DNA of 64,000 bases from Methylibium sp. NZG. GTDB lineage: Bacteria > Pseudomonadota > Gammaproteobacteria > Burkholderiales > Burkholderiaceae_C. Every line of letters begins with the position of its first letter. The first letter of the stretch is position 1. The notes beneath the pieces are model-generated. The model worked only from the letters and a program-made list of their open reading frames with translations. It had not been told where the DNA came from and did no database searches. Made by a program: the position numbers and the translations under genes. Positions 7,728-18,120 of this stretch are shown here, in pieces. Where the stretch lies: positions 62,001 through 126,000 of the forward strand of contig LGRD01000006.1 of the NCBI GenBank assembly GCA_001263235.1, written 5' to 3'.

Positions 7728-8999
7728 ATGGACAAACTCCTGATCCGCGGTGGCCGGCGCCTTGAAGGCGAAGTCACCATCTCCGGCGCCAAGAATGCTG
7801 CGCTGCCCGAACTCTGTGCCGCGATCCTGACGGCCGAGCCGGTGACGCTGACCAACGTGCCACGCCTGCAAGACGTGAACACCGCCATCAAGCTGCTGCG
7901 CAGCATGGGTGTGGCGGTGGAGCGCAACGACGCGCAGCCCGACACGGTGGCGCTCGACGCGAGCCGGCTCACCTCGCCCGAGGCTCCGTACGACCTGGTG
8001 AAGACGATGCGCGCGTCGATCCTGGTGCTGGGCCCGCTGCTGGCGCGCTTCGGCGAGGCGACCGTCTCGCTGCCCGGCGGCTGCGCGATCGGCTCGCGGC
8101 CGGTGGACCAGCACATCAAGGGCCTGCAGGCGATGGGCGCGCAGATCACCGTCGAGCACGGCTACATCATCGCCAAGACGAAGTGTCTGAGGGGCGCGCG
8201 CATCACGACCGACATGGTCACCGTGACCGGCACCGAGAACCTGCTGATGGCCGCCACGCTGGCCGACGGCGAGACGGTGCTGGAGAACGCGGCGCAGGAG
8301 CCGGAGATTCCCGACCTGGCCGAGATGCTCATCCAGATGGGCGCCAAGATCGAGGGCCACGGCACGAGCCGCATCCGCATTCAGGGTGTGGAGCGGCTCG
8401 CAGGTGTGTCGCACCGGATCGTGCCGGACCGCATCGAGGCCGGCACTTTTCTGTGTGCCGTGGCGGCGGCGGGCGGTGACGTGGTGCTGCGCCACGCGCG
8501 TGCCGACCACCTGGGCGCGGTGATCGACAAGCTGCGCGAGGCAGGCATCTCGATCGAGTCGGGTGTCGACGCCGGCAACGGCTGGATCCGCGTGAAGGGC
8601 CACAACCGGCCGAACGCGGTGAGCTTTCGCACCAGCGAGTACCCGGCCTTCCCGACCGACATGCAGGCGCAGTTCATGGCGCTCAACTGCATCGCCGAGG
8701 GCCCGTCCAAGGTCACCGAGACGATCTTCGAGAACCGCTTCATGCACGTGAACGAGTTGCTGCGCCTGGGCGCGCGGATCGAGATCGACGGGCACCTGGC
8801 GACGGTGCAAGGCGTTCCCAAGCTGTCGGGCGCGACGGTGATGGCGACCGACCTGCGCGCCTCTGCGAGCCTGGTGATCGCCGGGCTGGTCGCCGACGGC
8901 CAGACAGTGGTCGACCGCATCTACCACCTGGACCGCGGCTATGACCGGATGGAATCCAAGTTGCGCGGCATCGGCGCCGACATCGAAAGAGTGAAGTGA
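7728..8999 (+). CDS. murA: UDP-N-acetylglucosamine 1-carboxyvinyltransferase
   Basis: 423 aa, full length. MurA transfers enolpyruvate from PEP to UDP-GlcNAc, the first committed step of peptidoglycan synthesis, in the cytoplasm. The catalytic cysteine is present in [14 protein letters not shown] (fosfomycin target), as are the N-terminal [10 protein letters not shown] and the C-terminal [15 protein letters not shown] segments. A Cys at this site means the ordinary fosfomycin-sensitive active site. The stop codon overlaps the GTG of hisG by 4 nt, so translation of the his genes is coupled to murA. Confidence 0.97.
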   Translation: MDKLLIRGGRRLEGEVTISGAKNAALPELCAAILTAEPVTLTNVPRLQDVNTAIKLLRSMGVAVERNDAQPDTVALDASRLTSPEAPYDLVKTMRASILVLGPLLARFGEATVSLPGGCAIGSRPVDQHIKGLQAMGAQITVEHGYIIAKTKCLRGARITTDMVTVTGTENLLMAATLADGETVLENAAQEPEIPDLAEMLIQMGAKIEGHGTSRIRIQGVERLAGVSHRIVPDRIEAGTFLCAVAAAGGDVVLRHARADHLGAVIDKLREAGISIESGVDAGNGWIRVKGHNRPNAVSFRTSEYPAFPTDMQAQFMALNCIAEGPSKVTETIFENRFMHVNELLRLGARIEIDGHLATVQGVPKLSGATVMATDLRASASLVIAGLVADGQTVVDRIYHLDRGYDRMESKLRGIGADIERVK

Positions 9000-9652
9000 T
9001 AACACTTGCGTTATCGAAGGGCCGCATCTTCGACGAGACCTTGCCGCTGCTCAAAGCCGCCGGCATCACCGTCGGCGAAGACCCGGAGAAGAGCCGCAAG
9101 CTGATCATCGCCACCAACCGGCCCGACGTGCGGCTGGTGCTGGTGCGCGCAACCGACGTGCCGACGTACGTGCAGTACGGCGGCGCCGACCTCGGCGTGG
9201 TCGGCAAGGACACGCTGATCGAGCACGGCGGCCAGGGCTTGTACCAGCCGCTCGACCTGAACATCGCGAAGTGCCGCATGAGCGTGGCGACGCGCGCCGA
9301 CTTCGATTACGCGGGTGCGGTCAAGCAGGGCTCGCGCCTTCGCGTGGCGACCAAATTTACGCAGATCGCACGCAACCACTTTGCCGAAAAAGGCGTGCAC
9401 GTCGACCTGATCAAGCTCTACGGCTCGATGGAGCTGGCGCCGCTGACGGGGCTGGCCGAGGCGATCGTCGACCTGGTGTCCACCGGCAGCACGCTGAAGG
9501 CGAACAATCTGGTCGAGGTGGAAGAGATCATGCGCATCTCGGCCCGGCTGGTCGTCAACCAGGCGGCGCTCAAGCTCAAGGGCGGGCCGATCCGCGCGAT
9601 CATTGATGCGGTGGCGGCGGCGGTGGGGCGCCGGCCGCAGCATGACTCGTGA
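8996..9652 (+). CDS. hisG: ATP phosphoribosyltransferase, short form
   Basis: 218 aa, the short HisG type that lacks the C-terminal regulatory domain and normally needs HisZ for activity and histidine feedback. It condenses ATP and PRPP, the first step of histidine synthesis. Visible motifs are [11 protein letters not shown] at the N terminus, [11 protein letters not shown], and the PRPP-binding [13 protein letters not shown]. The GTG start overlaps the murA stop (GTGA). No hisZ lies in the window, so it must be elsewhere. Confidence 0.95.
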   Translation: MITLALSKGRIFDETLPLLKAAGITVGEDPEKSRKLIIATNRPDVRLVLVRATDVPTYVQYGGADLGVVGKDTLIEHGGQGLYQPLDLNIAKCRMSVATRADFDYAGAVKQGSRLRVATKFTQIARNHFAEKGVHVDLIKLYGSMELAPLTGLAEAIVDLVSTGSTLKANNLVEVEEIMRISARLVVNQAALKLKGGPIRAIIDAVAAAVGRRPQHDS

Positions 9653-9662
9653 GGCAGAAACG

Positions 9663-11045
9663 ATGTCCATCGGCATCCGACAACTGAACACCCGCGACCC
9701 GGCCTTCGAGACCGAGTTCCAGCGCGTGCGGCACTGGTCGGCCGAGACCGATGACGCGATCGAGCAGCGCGTGGCGGCGATCCTCGCTGACGTGCGCCTG
9801 CGCGGCGATGCGGCGCTGCTGGAGTACACGCGGCGGTTTGATGGCTTGGCCGCGGCGACGATGGCCGAACTCGAGATCGGACAAGGCGAGTTGCAGGCCG
9901 CGCTGGCCGCCATCCCGAGCGCGCAGCGGCAAGCGCTGGAGTTCGCCGCCGACCGCATCCGCAGCTACCACCAGCGTCAGCTGGAGGCCTGCGGCCGCTC
10001 GTGGCAATACCGCGACGACGACGGCAGCCTGCTCGGCCAGAAAGTGACGCCGCTGGACCGGGTGGGCATTTACGTGCCGGGCGGCAAAGCGGCGTACCCG
10101 TCGAGCCTGTTGATGAACGCGGTTCCGGCCAAGGTGGCGGGCGTGGGCGAGATCGTGATGGTCGTGCCGACGCCGGTGGCCGGCAGCGTCGCCACCGGCG
10201 GAACGGGCGCTCCCCTTGAAAGTGCAGGTGCGGGCGCGCAGAAAGCGGTCCGCAACACGCTGGTGCTGGCGGCAGCCGCGGTGGCCGGCGTGGATCGCGT
10301 GTTCACCATCGGCGGCGCGCAAGCCGTGGCCGCGCTGGCCTACGGCACCGCCACCGTGCCGGCGGTCGACAAGATCACCGGCCCGGGCAACGCCTACGTG
10401 GCGAGTGCCAAGCGGCGTGTGTTCGGCACGGTGGGCATCGACATGATCGCCGGGCCGAGCGAGATATTGGTGCTGGCCGACGGCAGCGCACCGGCCGACT
10501 GGGTGGCGATGGATTTGTTCAGCCAGGCCGAGCACGACGAGCTGGCGCAGAGCATCTTGCTGTGCGCCGATGCCGGCTACATCGCCGAGGTGCTGGCGGC
10601 GATGGAGCGGCTGCTGCCCGGCATGCCGCGGCGCGACGTGATCCGCGCGTCGCTCGAAGGCCGCGGTGCGCTGATCCACACCCGCAGCATGGAAGAGGCG
10701 TGCGACATCAGCAACCGCATCGCGCCCGAACACCTGGAGGTCAGCTCGGCCGACCCGCACCGCTGGGAGCCGCGGCTCCGGCATGCTGGGGCGATCTTCC
10801 TCGGCGCGTTCACCAGCGAGAGCCTGGGCGACTACTGCGCCGGGCCGAACCACGTGTTGCCGACCTCGGGCACGGCGCGGTTCTCGTCGCCGTTGGGGGT
10901 GTACGACTTCCAGAAACGAAGCAGCGTGATCGAAGTGAGCGAAGCGGGCGCTCGCAAACTGGGGCCGGTGGCGGCGGAGTTGGCGTATGGAGAAGGATTG
11001 CAGGCGCACGCGCGTGCGGCGGAGTTGAGGCTCACGCGGGACTGA
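9663..11045 (+). CDS. hisD: Histidinol dehydrogenase
   Basis: 460 aa. Catalyses the last two oxidations of histidinol to histidine with NAD and zinc. Motifs: [43 protein letters not shown] and [15 protein letters not shown] with the catalytic Glu-His; PEHLEV near the end. The start at 9663 ([10 protein letters not shown]) fits homologues; an upstream ATG at 9642 overlaps hisG. Odd point: residues ~172-196, between MVVPTP and RNTLVLAAA, hold a ~20-residue Gly/Ala-rich insert (nt ~10176-10250) where homologues have one or two residues. Confidence 0.95.
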   Translation: MSIGIRQLNTRDPAFETEFQRVRHWSAETDDAIEQRVAAILADVRLRGDAALLEYTRRFDGLAAATMAELEIGQGELQAALAAIPSAQRQALEFAADRIRSYHQRQLEACGRSWQYRDDDGSLLGQKVTPLDRVGIYVPGGKAAYPSSLLMNAVPAKVAGVGEIVMVVPTPVAGSVATGGTGAPLESAGAGAQKAVRNTLVLAAAAVAGVDRVFTIGGAQAVAALAYGTATVPAVDKITGPGNAYVASAKRRVFGTVGIDMIAGPSEILVLADGSAPADWVAMDLFSQAEHDELAQSILLCADAGYIAEVLAAMERLLPGMPRRDVIRASLEGRGALIHTRSMEEACDISNRIAPEHLEVSSADPHRWEPRLRHAGAIFLGAFTSESLGDYCAGPNHVLPTSGTARFSSPLGVYDFQKRSSVIEVSEAGARKLGPVAAELAYGEGLQAHARAAELRLTRD

Positions 11046-11076
11046 AGCGCGGCCACCCTGGAACAGCACATCGCCG

Positions 11077-11116
11077 TTGACATGAAGTTCGTGTATCACG
11101 AGAATAGTGTTACACG
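11077..11116 (+). promoter_or_regulatory. Promoter and palindromic operator of the toxin-antitoxin pair
   Basis: TTGACA at 11077-11082 is a perfect -35 box; 17 nt later GAGAAT (11100-11105) is a fair -10. A 10-bp inverted repeat CGTGTATCAC / GTGTTACACG (one mismatch, 7-nt spacer) spans 11090-11116 and is centred on the -10. This is the expected site for autorepression by the ribbon-helix-helix antitoxin encoded 30 nt downstream. The segment is clearly more AT-rich than its surroundings. Confidence 0.72.
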
Positions 11117-11146
11117 ATTTCAGTGGTTCATCTCCAGGAGTTCAAT

Positions 11147-11380
11147 GTGAAGAACGTGACCATCACGATGGACGACGGCGTGGCCGACTGGGCCCGCATG
11201 GAAGCAGCGCGCCGCAACACCAGCGTGTCCAGGCTGGTCGGCGAGTTGGTGGCCGAAAAGATGCGGTATGACGACGCCTACGAGCGCGCGATGCGAGAGG
11301 TGCTGGAGTTCAAGAGCCTGGGTGTCTCGACGGGGCCCTATCTGACGCGGGACGAAATCTACGACCGGGGCAGAAGGTGA
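11147..11380 (+). CDS. Ribbon-helix-helix antitoxin
   Basis: 77 aa from the GTG at 11147 (CAGGAG 7-12 nt upstream). The N terminus reads VKNVTITMDDGVADWARMEA then NTSVSRLVGELVAEKM: a beta strand followed by two helices, the CopG/RHH DNA-binding fold. The C-terminal half (residues 45-77) is charged and probably wraps the toxin. It overlaps the PIN toxin gene by 4 nt (GTGA), the classical order antitoxin-toxin. Likely represses its own promoter through the palindrome upstream. Family assignment rests on pattern, not a search. Confidence 0.8.
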   Translation: MKNVTITMDDGVADWARMEAARRNTSVSRLVGELVAEKMRYDDAYERAMREVLEFKSLGVSTGPYLTRDEIYDRGRR

Positions 11381-11826
11381 CAGCTGCCATCTTTCTCGAC
11401 ACCAATGTGCTGCTTTACGGCGTCGATGACCGGGACCTGACCAAACGTGATCGAGCGCGGGCTTGGATTGTGGCTTGTTGGGAGCGCCGCTGCGGCCGCA
11501 TCAGCACCCAGGTCTTGAACGAGTACTACAGCAACGCGCGTCGCAAGTTCAGCAGCGTGATTGCCGGTGGCGACGCTCGGGCCGAAGTGCGGCGATACCA
11601 ACTGTGGCGTCCGTGGGTGATCGACCATCCGACGGTGGAAACCGCCTGGGCCGTGGAAAGCCGCTACGGTCTGAACTATTGGGACGCGTTGATGGTTGCC
11701 GCCGCCCAGCAACAAGGCTGCGTCTTGCTGCTGACGGAAGACATGCAGCACGACCAGATCATCGACAAGGTGCGCATCGTCAACCCCTTCCTGGCCGGCC
11801 CTGAAATTCTGGAAACACTCACATGA
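11377..11826 (+). CDS. PIN-domain toxin (VapC-like ribonuclease)
   Basis: 149 aa. PIN-domain acidic residues are in place: Asp in FLDTNVLLYG, Glu in TQVLNEYYSN, Asp in YWDALMVAAA, and the late LLTEDMQHD. PIN toxins are Mg-dependent RNases that cleave tRNA, rRNA or mRNA when the antitoxin is degraded. It starts with GTG inside the antitoxin stop, and its own stop overlaps the hisC ATG (ATGA). The pair thus sits in frame-perfect fashion between hisD and hisC, so transcription of the distal his genes passes through it. Confidence 0.85.
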   Translation: MTAAIFLDTNVLLYGVDDRDLTKRDRARAWIVACWERRCGRISTQVLNEYYSNARRKFSSVIAGGDARAEVRRYQLWRPWVIDHPTVETAWAVESRYGLNYWDALMVAAAQQQGCVLLLTEDMQHDQIIDKVRIVNPFLAGPEILETLT

Positions 11827-12902
11827 ACATGCTTGCCGACCGCCTGTCCCGCCACATCCGCCAGGACCTGCAATCGATGCACGGCTACGCGGTGCAGCCC
11901 AGCGCCGGGCTGGTCAAGCTCGACACGATGGAGAACCCATTCCGCCTGCCCGAGCCGCTGCAGCGTGCCTTGGGCGAGCGGCTCGGTGCTGTCGCGCTGA
12001 ACCGCTACCCGGCCGAACGCGGCGACGTGCTGCGCGCCGCGCTGGCCGCCCACGCGCAAATGCCGGCGGGCTGCGACCTGATGCTCGGCAACGGCTCCGA
12101 CGAACTGATCACGATGCTGACTCTGGCTTGCGACGTGCCCGGCGCGACCGTGCTGGCGCCGCTGCCGGGCTTCGTGATGTACGAGCTGTCGGCCAAGTTG
12201 CAGGGGCTGAAGTTCATCGGCGTTCCCACCACGCCCGACTTCGAGCTCGACCTGCCGGCGATGCTGGCTGCGGTGCGCGAACACCAGCCCAGCCTCGTCT
12301 ACCTCGCCTACCCGAACAACCCGACCGCCAACCTCTGGTGCGACGCCGCAATCGACGCGATCATCGACGCCGCGCCCGGCCTGGTGGTGATGGACGAGGC
12401 CTACCAGCCGTTCGCCGCGCGCGACTCGATGCAGCGGCTGGCGCGCCACCCGCACGTGCTGGTGATGCGCACGATGAGCAAGTTCGGCCTGGCCGGCGTG
12501 CGCATCGGCTACCTGATGGGGCGCACCGAGGTGATCCGCGAAGTCGACAAGCTGCGCCCGCCGTTCAACATCAGCGTGCTCAACTGCGAAGCCGCGCTGT
12601 TCGCGCTGGAGCATGCCGACGAATACGCGCGCCAGGCCGCGGTGATCCGCAGTGAACGCGACGCGCTGCAGGTCGCGTTGAAGGCAATGAACGGCGTGAC
12701 GCCGTTTCCGAGCCAGGCCAACATGATCCTCGCGCGCGTGGTCGACGCCAAGCGCAGCTTCGAAGGCATGAAAGCGCAGGGCGTGCTGGTGAAGAATGTC
12801 TCGGCACTGCACCCGCTGCTGGCCAACTGCCTGCGCCTGACCGTGGGCACGCCGCCTGAGAATCAACAGATGCTGCACGCTTTGCAGAAGAGCCTTTCAT
12901 GA
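11823..12902 (+). CDS. hisC: Histidinol-phosphate aminotransferase
   Basis: 359 aa. PLP-dependent class I/II aminotransferase that converts imidazole acetol phosphate to histidinol phosphate. Visible: [11 protein letters not shown] substrate segment, [28 protein letters not shown] and the PLP lysine in [15 protein letters not shown]; the final [21 protein letters not shown] is typical. It starts in the ATGA overlap with the PIN toxin and ends in an ATGA overlap with hisB, so expression is tightly coupled on both sides. Confidence 0.96.
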   Translation: MNMLADRLSRHIRQDLQSMHGYAVQPSAGLVKLDTMENPFRLPEPLQRALGERLGAVALNRYPAERGDVLRAALAAHAQMPAGCDLMLGNGSDELITMLTLACDVPGATVLAPLPGFVMYELSAKLQGLKFIGVPTTPDFELDLPAMLAAVREHQPSLVYLAYPNNPTANLWCDAAIDAIIDAAPGLVVMDEAYQPFAARDSMQRLARHPHVLVMRTMSKFGLAGVRIGYLMGRTEVIREVDKLRPPFNISVLNCEAALFALEHADEYARQAAVIRSERDALQVALKAMNGVTPFPSQANMILARVVDAKRSFEGMKAQGVLVKNVSALHPLLANCLRLTVGTPPENQQMLHALQKSLS

Positions 12903-13510
12903 GCACGCACTCGACCATCGAACCGCGCAATGCTGAAGTCCAGCGCAACACAGCCGAAACACAGATCCGCGTGCGCCTGAACCTGGACGGCAGCGGTGTG
13001 GCGCAACTCGCCACCGGCATCGGCTTCTTCGACCACATGCTCGACCAGATCGCCCGCCACGGGCTGATCGACCTCGAGATTGCCGCCCAGGGCGACCTGC
13101 ACATCGACGGCCACCACACGGTGGAAGACGTGGGCATCACCTTTGGCCAGGCGATGGCACGCGCTGTGGGCGACAAGCGCGGGCTGCGCCGCTACGGCCA
13201 TGCCTACGTGCCGCTGGACGAAGCGCTGAGTCGCGTGGTGGTTGACTTCTCGGGCCGCCCGGGCCTGCACATGCGCGTGCCGTTCAAGGCCGGCATGGTC
13301 GGTGCGCTGGACACGCAACTCGTCTACGAGTTCTTCCAGGGCTTCGTCAACCACGCCGGCGTCACCCTGCACATCGACAACCTGTTCGGCGACAACGCCC
13401 ACCACCAGTGCGAGACGGTGTTCAAGGCCTTCGCGCGGGCGCTGCGCATGGCGCTCGAGATCGACCCGCGCGCGGCCGGTGTCATCCCGTCGACCAAGGG
13501 ATCGCTGTGA
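12899..13510 (+). CDS. hisB: Imidazoleglycerol-phosphate dehydratase
   Basis: 203 aa, the monofunctional dehydratase without the HisB-N phosphatase domain. Mn-binding motifs [11 protein letters not shown] and [14 protein letters not shown], plus [17 protein letters not shown], are intact. Removes water from imidazoleglycerol phosphate. Coupled to hisC by an ATGA overlap; hisH follows 31 nt later. Histidinol-phosphate phosphatase activity must come from another gene. Confidence 0.97.
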   Translation: MSTHSTIEPRNAEVQRNTAETQIRVRLNLDGSGVAQLATGIGFFDHMLDQIARHGLIDLEIAAQGDLHIDGHHTVEDVGITFGQAMARAVGDKRGLRRYGHAYVPLDEALSRVVVDFSGRPGLHMRVPFKAGMVGALDTQLVYEFFQGFVNHAGVTLHIDNLFGDNAHHQCETVFKAFARALRMALEIDPRAAGVIPSTKGSL

Positions 13511-13541
13511 GGTTGACGGCAGCTTCGGCGGGAGCCTGCCG

Positions 13542-14201
13542 GTGACACGCACCGTGGCGGTGGTCGACTACGGCATGGGCAACCTGCGATCGGTCTCGCA
13601 GGCGGTGATGCATGTGGCGCAAGGCTCGGGGGTGGATGTGATCGTCACCTCCAAGCCGCAGGAAGTTTTCGCTGCCCACCGCGTGGTACTGCCTGGCCAG
13701 GGCGCGATGCCCGACTGCATGCGCGAGCTGCGCGACTCGGGCCTGCAAGACGCGGTGCTGCACGCTGCCGCCAACAAGCCGCTGATGGGTGTGTGCGTTG
13801 GCATGCAGATGCTGCTGACGCGCAGTGAAGAAGGGGGCGACGCCGACGGCACCCCCGGGCTGGGCTTGATGGCCGGCGAGGTCATCCGCTTCCGGCTGGA
13901 GGGCCGGCTGCAACCCGACGGCAGCCGGTTCAAGGTGCCGCAGATGGGCTGGAACCGAGTGCACCAGGCGCGCCGACACGCCTTGTGGGCGGGCGTGCCT
14001 GACGAGGCCTACTTCTACTTCGTGCACAGCTTCTACGCCCGCCCGTCGGACCCGCACCACAGTGTGGGGGAAACCGACTACGGCAGCCGCTTTACCTGCG
14101 CGCTGGCTCGCGATAACATTTTCGGCACTCAGTTTCACCCCGAGAAGAGCGCCGAGCACGGCCTGGCCCTGTACCGCAATTTCCTGCACTGGAATCCCTG
14201 A
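13542..14201 (+). CDS. hisH: Imidazole glycerol phosphate synthase, glutaminase subunit
   Basis: 219 aa. Class I glutamine amidotransferase: nucleophile Cys in [10 protein letters not shown], and the His-Glu pair in GTQFHPEKS near the C terminus. The N terminus [17 protein letters not shown] is diagnostic. The start is the GTG at 13542 with GGGAG at 13530-13534; homologues begin with this strand. Supplies ammonia to HisF. In related Burkholderiales a marC-like gene often sits between hisB and hisH; it is absent here. Confidence 0.95.
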   Translation: MTRTVAVVDYGMGNLRSVSQAVMHVAQGSGVDVIVTSKPQEVFAAHRVVLPGQGAMPDCMRELRDSGLQDAVLHAAANKPLMGVCVGMQMLLTRSEEGGDADGTPGLGLMAGEVIRFRLEGRLQPDGSRFKVPQMGWNRVHQARRHALWAGVPDEAYFYFVHSFYARPSDPHHSVGETDYGSRFTCALARDNIFGTQFHPEKSAEHGLALYRNFLHWNP

Positions 14202-14274
14202 AGCGCTGATGCGTTCAAGGCCCCTCTCTTCTGAACTGCGCTTCCGATCTGCCTTCGACACCCGCCTGCCGGCC

Positions 14275-15027
14275 ATGCTGCTGATCCCCGCGATCGACCT
14301 GAAAGACGGTCACTGTGTCCGCCTGCAACAAGGCGACATGAAAAACTCCACCACCTTCGGCGAAGACCCCGCCGCGATGGCGAGGCGCTGGGTCGAGGCC
14401 GGTGCGCGGCGGCTGCATCTGGTGGACCTGAACGGCGCGTTTGCCGGCAAGCCCAGGAACGAAGCTGCGATCAAGGCCATCCTGGCCGAGGTCGGCGAAG
14501 AAGTCCCGGTGCAACTCGGCGGCGGCATCCGCGACCTCGACACGATCGAGCGCTACCTGGACGACGGCCTGAGCTTCATCATCATCGGCACCGCCGCCGT
14601 CAAGAGCCCCGGCTTCCTGCGCGATGCGTGCAGCGCGTTCGGCGGCCACATCATCGTCGGCCTGGACGCGAAAGACGGCAAGGTCGCAACAGACGGCTGG
14701 AGCAAGCTCACCGGCCACGAGGTGGTGGACCTGGCCAAGAAGTTCGAGGACTACGGCGTCGAAGGTGTGATCTACACCGACATCGGCCGCGACGGCATGC
14801 TCACCGGCATCAACATCGACGCGACCGTGCGCCTGGCGCAGGCATTGACGATCCCCGTCATCGCCTCGGGCGGCCTGAGCAACCTGGCCGACATCGAGCG
14901 GCTGTGCGCCGTTCAAGACCAGGGCATCGAAGGCGTGATCTGCGGCCGCGCCATCTACAGCGGCGACCTCGACTTCACCGCCGCGCAGGCGCGTGCGGAC
15001 GAGTTGAACGGCGCGGCGCCGGCTTGA
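14275..15027 (+). CDS. hisA: ProFAR isomerase (HisA)
   Basis: 250 aa, TIM barrel. Isomerises ProFAR to [25 protein letters not shown] at the N terminus contains catalytic Asp8; [22 protein letters not shown] and [14 protein letters not shown] (second catalytic Asp) are present. The start at 14275 matches the family exactly, although the frame is open further upstream into hisH. A 73-nt spacer separates it from hisH; a repeat of family B follows the stop. Confidence 0.97.
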   Translation: MLLIPAIDLKDGHCVRLQQGDMKNSTTFGEDPAAMARRWVEAGARRLHLVDLNGAFAGKPRNEAAIKAILAEVGEEVPVQLGGGIRDLDTIERYLDDGLSFIIIGTAAVKSPGFLRDACSAFGGHIIVGLDAKDGKVATDGWSKLTGHEVVDLAKKFEDYGVEGVIYTDIGRDGMLTGINIDATVRLAQALTIPVIASGGLSNLADIERLCAVQDQGIEGVICGRAIYSGDLDFTAAQARADELNGAAPA

Positions 15028-15028
15028 A

Positions 15029-15145
15029 ATGACCCACCCCCGAAGCGGCTGCGCCGCTCCCCCGGGTCCCGGCACGGGCCCCTTCGTGGCCCTTGGGGGC
15101 GCCGCCAGCGGCCCGCCAGAGCCGGATCCGCGGCGGCCGCTTGAT
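15029..15145. repeat. Interspersed repeat family B, copy 1 (hisA-hisF spacer)
   Basis: About 117 bp beginning ATGACCCACCCCCGAAGCG and ending near GCCGGATCCGCGGC. It aligns closely, in the opposite orientation, with 31885-32000, sharing in order CCACCCCCGAAGC, GGGCCCCTTCGTGGCCCTTG, CAGCGGCCCG and GCCGGATCCGCGGC. It is non-coding and rich in self-complementary blocks, so it is likely to be a mobile-type palindromic repeat. Confidence 0.85.
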
Positions 15146-15187
15146 AGGCCGGTTCCTGCCGCGGGGTGCCGTCCGGCGCCAATCTGA

Positions 15188-15967
15188 ATGCTCGCCAAGC
15201 GCATCATCCCTTGCCTGGACGTGACCGGCGGGCGCGTCGTCAAGGGCGTCAACTTCGTCGAGCTGCGTGATGCTGGCGACCCGGTGGAGATCGCCGCCCG
15301 CTACAACGACCAGGGCGCCGATGAGCTGACCTTCCTCGACATCACCGCCACCAGCGACGGGCGCGACCTCATCTTGCACATCATCGAGGCGGTGGCCTCG
15401 CAGGTGTTCATTCCGCTCACCGTCGGCGGCGGCGTGCGCACGGTGCAAGACGTACGCCGATTGCTCAACGCCGGGGCCGACAAGGTCAGCTTCAACTCGG
15501 CCGCGGTCGCCAACCCGCAGGTCATCCACGACGCGTCGCAGAAGTACGGTGCGCAATGCATCGTCGTGGCCATCGACGCCAAGCGCCGCAGCGGCGACGA
15601 CCGGGTTGCGCGCGGTGACGGCTGGGATGTGTACACGCACGGGGGACGCAAGAACACCGGCCTCGACGCCGTCGCCTGGGCCAAGCGCATGACGGATGAA
15701 GGTGCTGGCGAGATCCTGCTGACCAGCATGGACCGCGACGGCACCAAGATCGGCTTCGACCTGGAGCTGACCCGCGCGGTGAGCGACGCGGTCAGCGTGC
15801 CCGTGATCGCCTCGGGCGGCGTCGGTGCGCTGGAGCATCTGTCCGAGGGCATCCGCATCGGCGGCGCCGACGCGGTGCTGGCGGCGAGCATCTTCCACTA
15901 CGGCGAGTTCACCGTCGCTCAGGCCAAGGCGCTGATGGCGCGCGACGGCATCGCGGTGCGGCAGTGA
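15188..15967 (+). CDS. hisF: Imidazole glycerol phosphate synthase, cyclase subunit
   Basis: 259 aa TIM barrel. Forms IGP and AICAR from PRFAR with ammonia from HisH. Catalytic Asp residues are in [15 protein letters not shown] and [24 protein letters not shown] and [11 protein letters not shown] bind the phosphates. Separated from hisA by 160 nt filled mostly by a repeat. It is the last his gene here: hisI and hisE, normally next in Burkholderiales, are missing. Confidence 0.97.
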   Translation: MLAKRIIPCLDVTGGRVVKGVNFVELRDAGDPVEIAARYNDQGADELTFLDITATSDGRDLILHIIEAVASQVFIPLTVGGGVRTVQDVRRLLNAGADKVSFNSAAVANPQVIHDASQKYGAQCIVVAIDAKRRSGDDRVARGDGWDVYTHGGRKNTGLDAVAWAKRMTDEGAGEILLTSMDRDGTKIGFDLELTRAVSDAVSVPVIASGGVGALEHLSEGIRIGGADAVLAASIFHYGEFTVAQAKALMARDGIAVRQ

Positions 15968-16012
15968 GATCGACGCACGCTCGACCGGCTGCATCCTGTG
16001 TCTGCGCTGACG

Positions 16013-16044
16013 CTGTCGAACGGCCCCGACAGGCTCAAGGCCGA
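16013..16044. repeat. Fragment of palindromic repeat family C
   Basis: TGTCGAACGG and CGACAGGCTCAAGG flank a short CCC core and resemble the longer element at 57395-57465 (CTCGTCGAAGG ... GCTTCGACAGGCTCAGCC). It occupies the short spacer between hisF and rsmD, where hisI would be expected. Confidence 0.5.
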
Positions 16045-16049
16045 CCGGC

Positions 16050-16628
16050 ATGAAGCGCCCGCACGAGGCGGCCGGCCCGCCGCGCGAAGTGCGCATCATC
16101 GGCGGCCAGTGGAAGCGCAGCAAGCTGCCGGTGGCCGACGCTGCCGGCCTGCGGCCCACGCCCGACCGCGTGCGCGAAACCTTGTTCAACTGGCTCGGGC
16201 AAGACCTGAGCGGCTGGCGCTGCCTGGACGCCTTTGCCGGCTCGGGCGCCCTCGGCTTCGAGGCGGCGTCGCGTGGTGCCGCGCAGGTGACGCTGCTGGA
16301 GCGCGATCGCAAACTCGCGGCCAGCCTGGAGCAAACGCGCCAGCGATTGAAGGCGAGCGCGCTGAACATCGCCAACGTGGATGCTCTCGCCTGGATGGCG
16401 CGTTGCGCGCAGGGCAGTTTCGAGCTCGTGCTGATCGACCCCCCATTCGACTCGGACCTTCTCGTACCCGCCGTGGCTGCCGCGGCCCGGCTGGTTGTGC
16501 CGGACGGTTTCGTCTACATCGAGGCCGGCCGCGCGCTGGCGCCCGACGCAGCGGCGCTGCACGGCCTGGCGCTGCACCGCGTCGGCCGCGCCGGTGCGGT
16601 GCACTTTCACCTGGCACAGAGGCGATGA
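16050..16628 (+). CDS. rsmD: 16S rRNA (guanine-966-N2)-methyltransferase
   Basis: 192 aa. The N terminus [15 protein letters not shown] and [15 protein letters not shown] are diagnostic of RsmD; SAM-binding motif [19 protein letters not shown] and catalytic motif IDPPFDS follow. Methylates G966 of 16S rRNA in the assembled 30S particle. Paired with coaD 139 nt downstream, as in many proteobacteria. Confidence 0.95.
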   Translation: MKRPHEAAGPPREVRIIGGQWKRSKLPVADAAGLRPTPDRVRETLFNWLGQDLSGWRCLDAFAGSGALGFEAASRGAAQVTLLERDRKLAASLEQTRQRLKASALNIANVDALAWMARCAQGSFELVLIDPPFDSDLLVPAVAAAARLVVPDGFVYIEAGRALAPDAAALHGLALHRVGRAGAVHFHLAQRR

Positions 16629-16767
16629 CCGTGCGCGCACCAGGTTGGCAACCGCGACGTGGGCAGGCGGCACGCGTCGAGCTTGCGACGGCGCACGAGT
16701 CGGCGCACCTGAAGTCGAAGTGCCGCGGGCTACACTGCACGCGCTTTCAACCCGCGAGGAGCGAGCA

Positions 16768-17271
16768 GTGACTTCCGTGACGCGACTCACCGCCGTCTAC
16801 CCCGGCACCTTCGACCCGATGACGCTGGGCCACGAGGACCTGATGCGCCGCGCCAGCCGCCTGTTCGAGCGGCTGATCGTCGCTGTGGCGGCAGGGCACC
16901 ACAAGCGCACCATGTTCCCGATCGACGAGCGGCTGGAGATCGCCACCGAGCTGGCAGCCCAGTACCCCAACGTCGAGGTCATCGCCTTCCGCGGTCTGTT
17001 GCGCGATTTCGTGGTCGGCCACGGCGGCAAGGTGGTGGTGCGCGGCCTGCGGGCGGTGAGCGATTTCGAGTACGAGTTTCAGATGGCCGGCATGAACCGG
17101 CAACTGATGCCCGAGGTCGAGACGGTGTTCCTGACGCCGGGCGACAAGCACCAGTTCATCTCCGGCACCTTCGTGCGCGAGATCGCCAACCTCGGTGGCG
17201 ACGTGTCGAAGTTCGTCTCGCCTTCGGTACTGGCCCGCTTGCAGCAGCGCGTGAAGGCGCCGGAGGCATGA
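16768..17271 (+). CDS. coaD: Phosphopantetheine adenylyltransferase
   Basis: 167 aa. Adenylylates 4'-phosphopantetheine, the penultimate step of coenzyme A synthesis. Nucleotidyltransferase motifs: [15 protein letters not shown] (T/HxGH) and [10 protein letters not shown] (ISST-like). [21 protein letters not shown] is characteristic. The GTG at 16768 has AGGAG 6 nt upstream. TACACT at 16731-16736 could be a -10 box, suggesting a promoter separate from rsmD. Confidence 0.96.
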   Translation: MTSVTRLTAVYPGTFDPMTLGHEDLMRRASRLFERLIVAVAAGHHKRTMFPIDERLEIATELAAQYPNVEVIAFRGLLRDFVVGHGGKVVVRGLRAVSDFEYEFQMAGMNRQLMPEVETVFLTPGDKHQFISGTFVREIANLGGDVSKFVSPSVLARLQQRVKAPEA

Positions 17272-17278
17272 GGTTCGC

Positions 17279-17299
17279 ATGGCACTCTTGATCACTGAT
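17279..17299 (+). pseudogene. 5' remnant of a duplicated ferredoxin gene
   Basis: The seven codons ATGGCACTCTTGATCACTGA(T) encode MALLITD, the same as the first seven residues of the ferredoxin that starts 116 nt further on; 17 of 21 bases agree and all differences are synonymous. After that the reading frame loses similarity and no Cys motif follows. It looks like the stump of an old tandem copy. Confidence 0.55.
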
Positions 17300-17307
17300 A
17301 CGCATGA

Positions 17308-17670
<363 letters not shown>

Positions 17671-17715
17671 CCCCGCGCCCGGCTCCATGCCGGCGCGCGT
17701 GTCGACGCGCGGCGC

Positions 17716-18120
17716 TCACTTCGCCGCGGCTGCCTTTGGCTTGACAGGCTCCACCGCCACGAAGGCCGCGTCCTTGGGCGGCTTGCCCTTCGAAGTTTGT
17801 TTGACCTTGCCACGCTCAGCGGCCGACGCAGCTTCGTCGAGCGGCGCCGGCCGGCCGTTGAAGCCGGCGGCCGTTGCAGGCCGAGCGGCCTTTTCTTGCG
17901 CGCGCCGTTCTCGCTCCAGTTCGGCAGCGCGCCGACGATCCTGCGCCGCCACACGAACCGCTTCGGCGCGTTGCGCCGCAGAGCGCGGGTCGGACGACTC
18001 GAGCAACTTGCCGCCAGGGCACGGCATCTGCGAGTACTCGGCGCCACATCGGTAGATGGCTTGCGCCTGAGCGGTGCCGGCCATCAGCACCAGGCATGCA
18101 ACGGCAGCGAGTCGGTTCAT
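17716..18120 (-). CDS. Exported DUF4124-like protein
   Basis: 134 aa. Signal peptide ([20 protein letters not shown]), then [17 protein letters not shown], which fits the DUF4124 pattern of a short Cys-containing strand pair after a leader. The rest is a charged, probably helical segment ([19 protein letters not shown]) and a Lys/Pro/Ala-rich tail. The ATG overlaps the pth stop (ATGA), so it is translated with pth. Function unknown; periplasmic. Confidence 0.7.
   Translation of the reverse strand: MNRLAAVACLVLMAGTAQAQAIYRCGAEYSQMPCPGGKLLESSDPRSAAQRAEAVRVAAQDRRRAAELERERRAQEKAARPATAAGFNGRPAPLDEAASAAERGKVKQTSKGKPPKDAAFVAVEPVKPKAAAAK

Noticed and set aside
11823-12902. Disruption of hisC by the toxin-antitoxin pair
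   Set aside because: hisC is full length with all motifs; the module sits exactly before its start codon.
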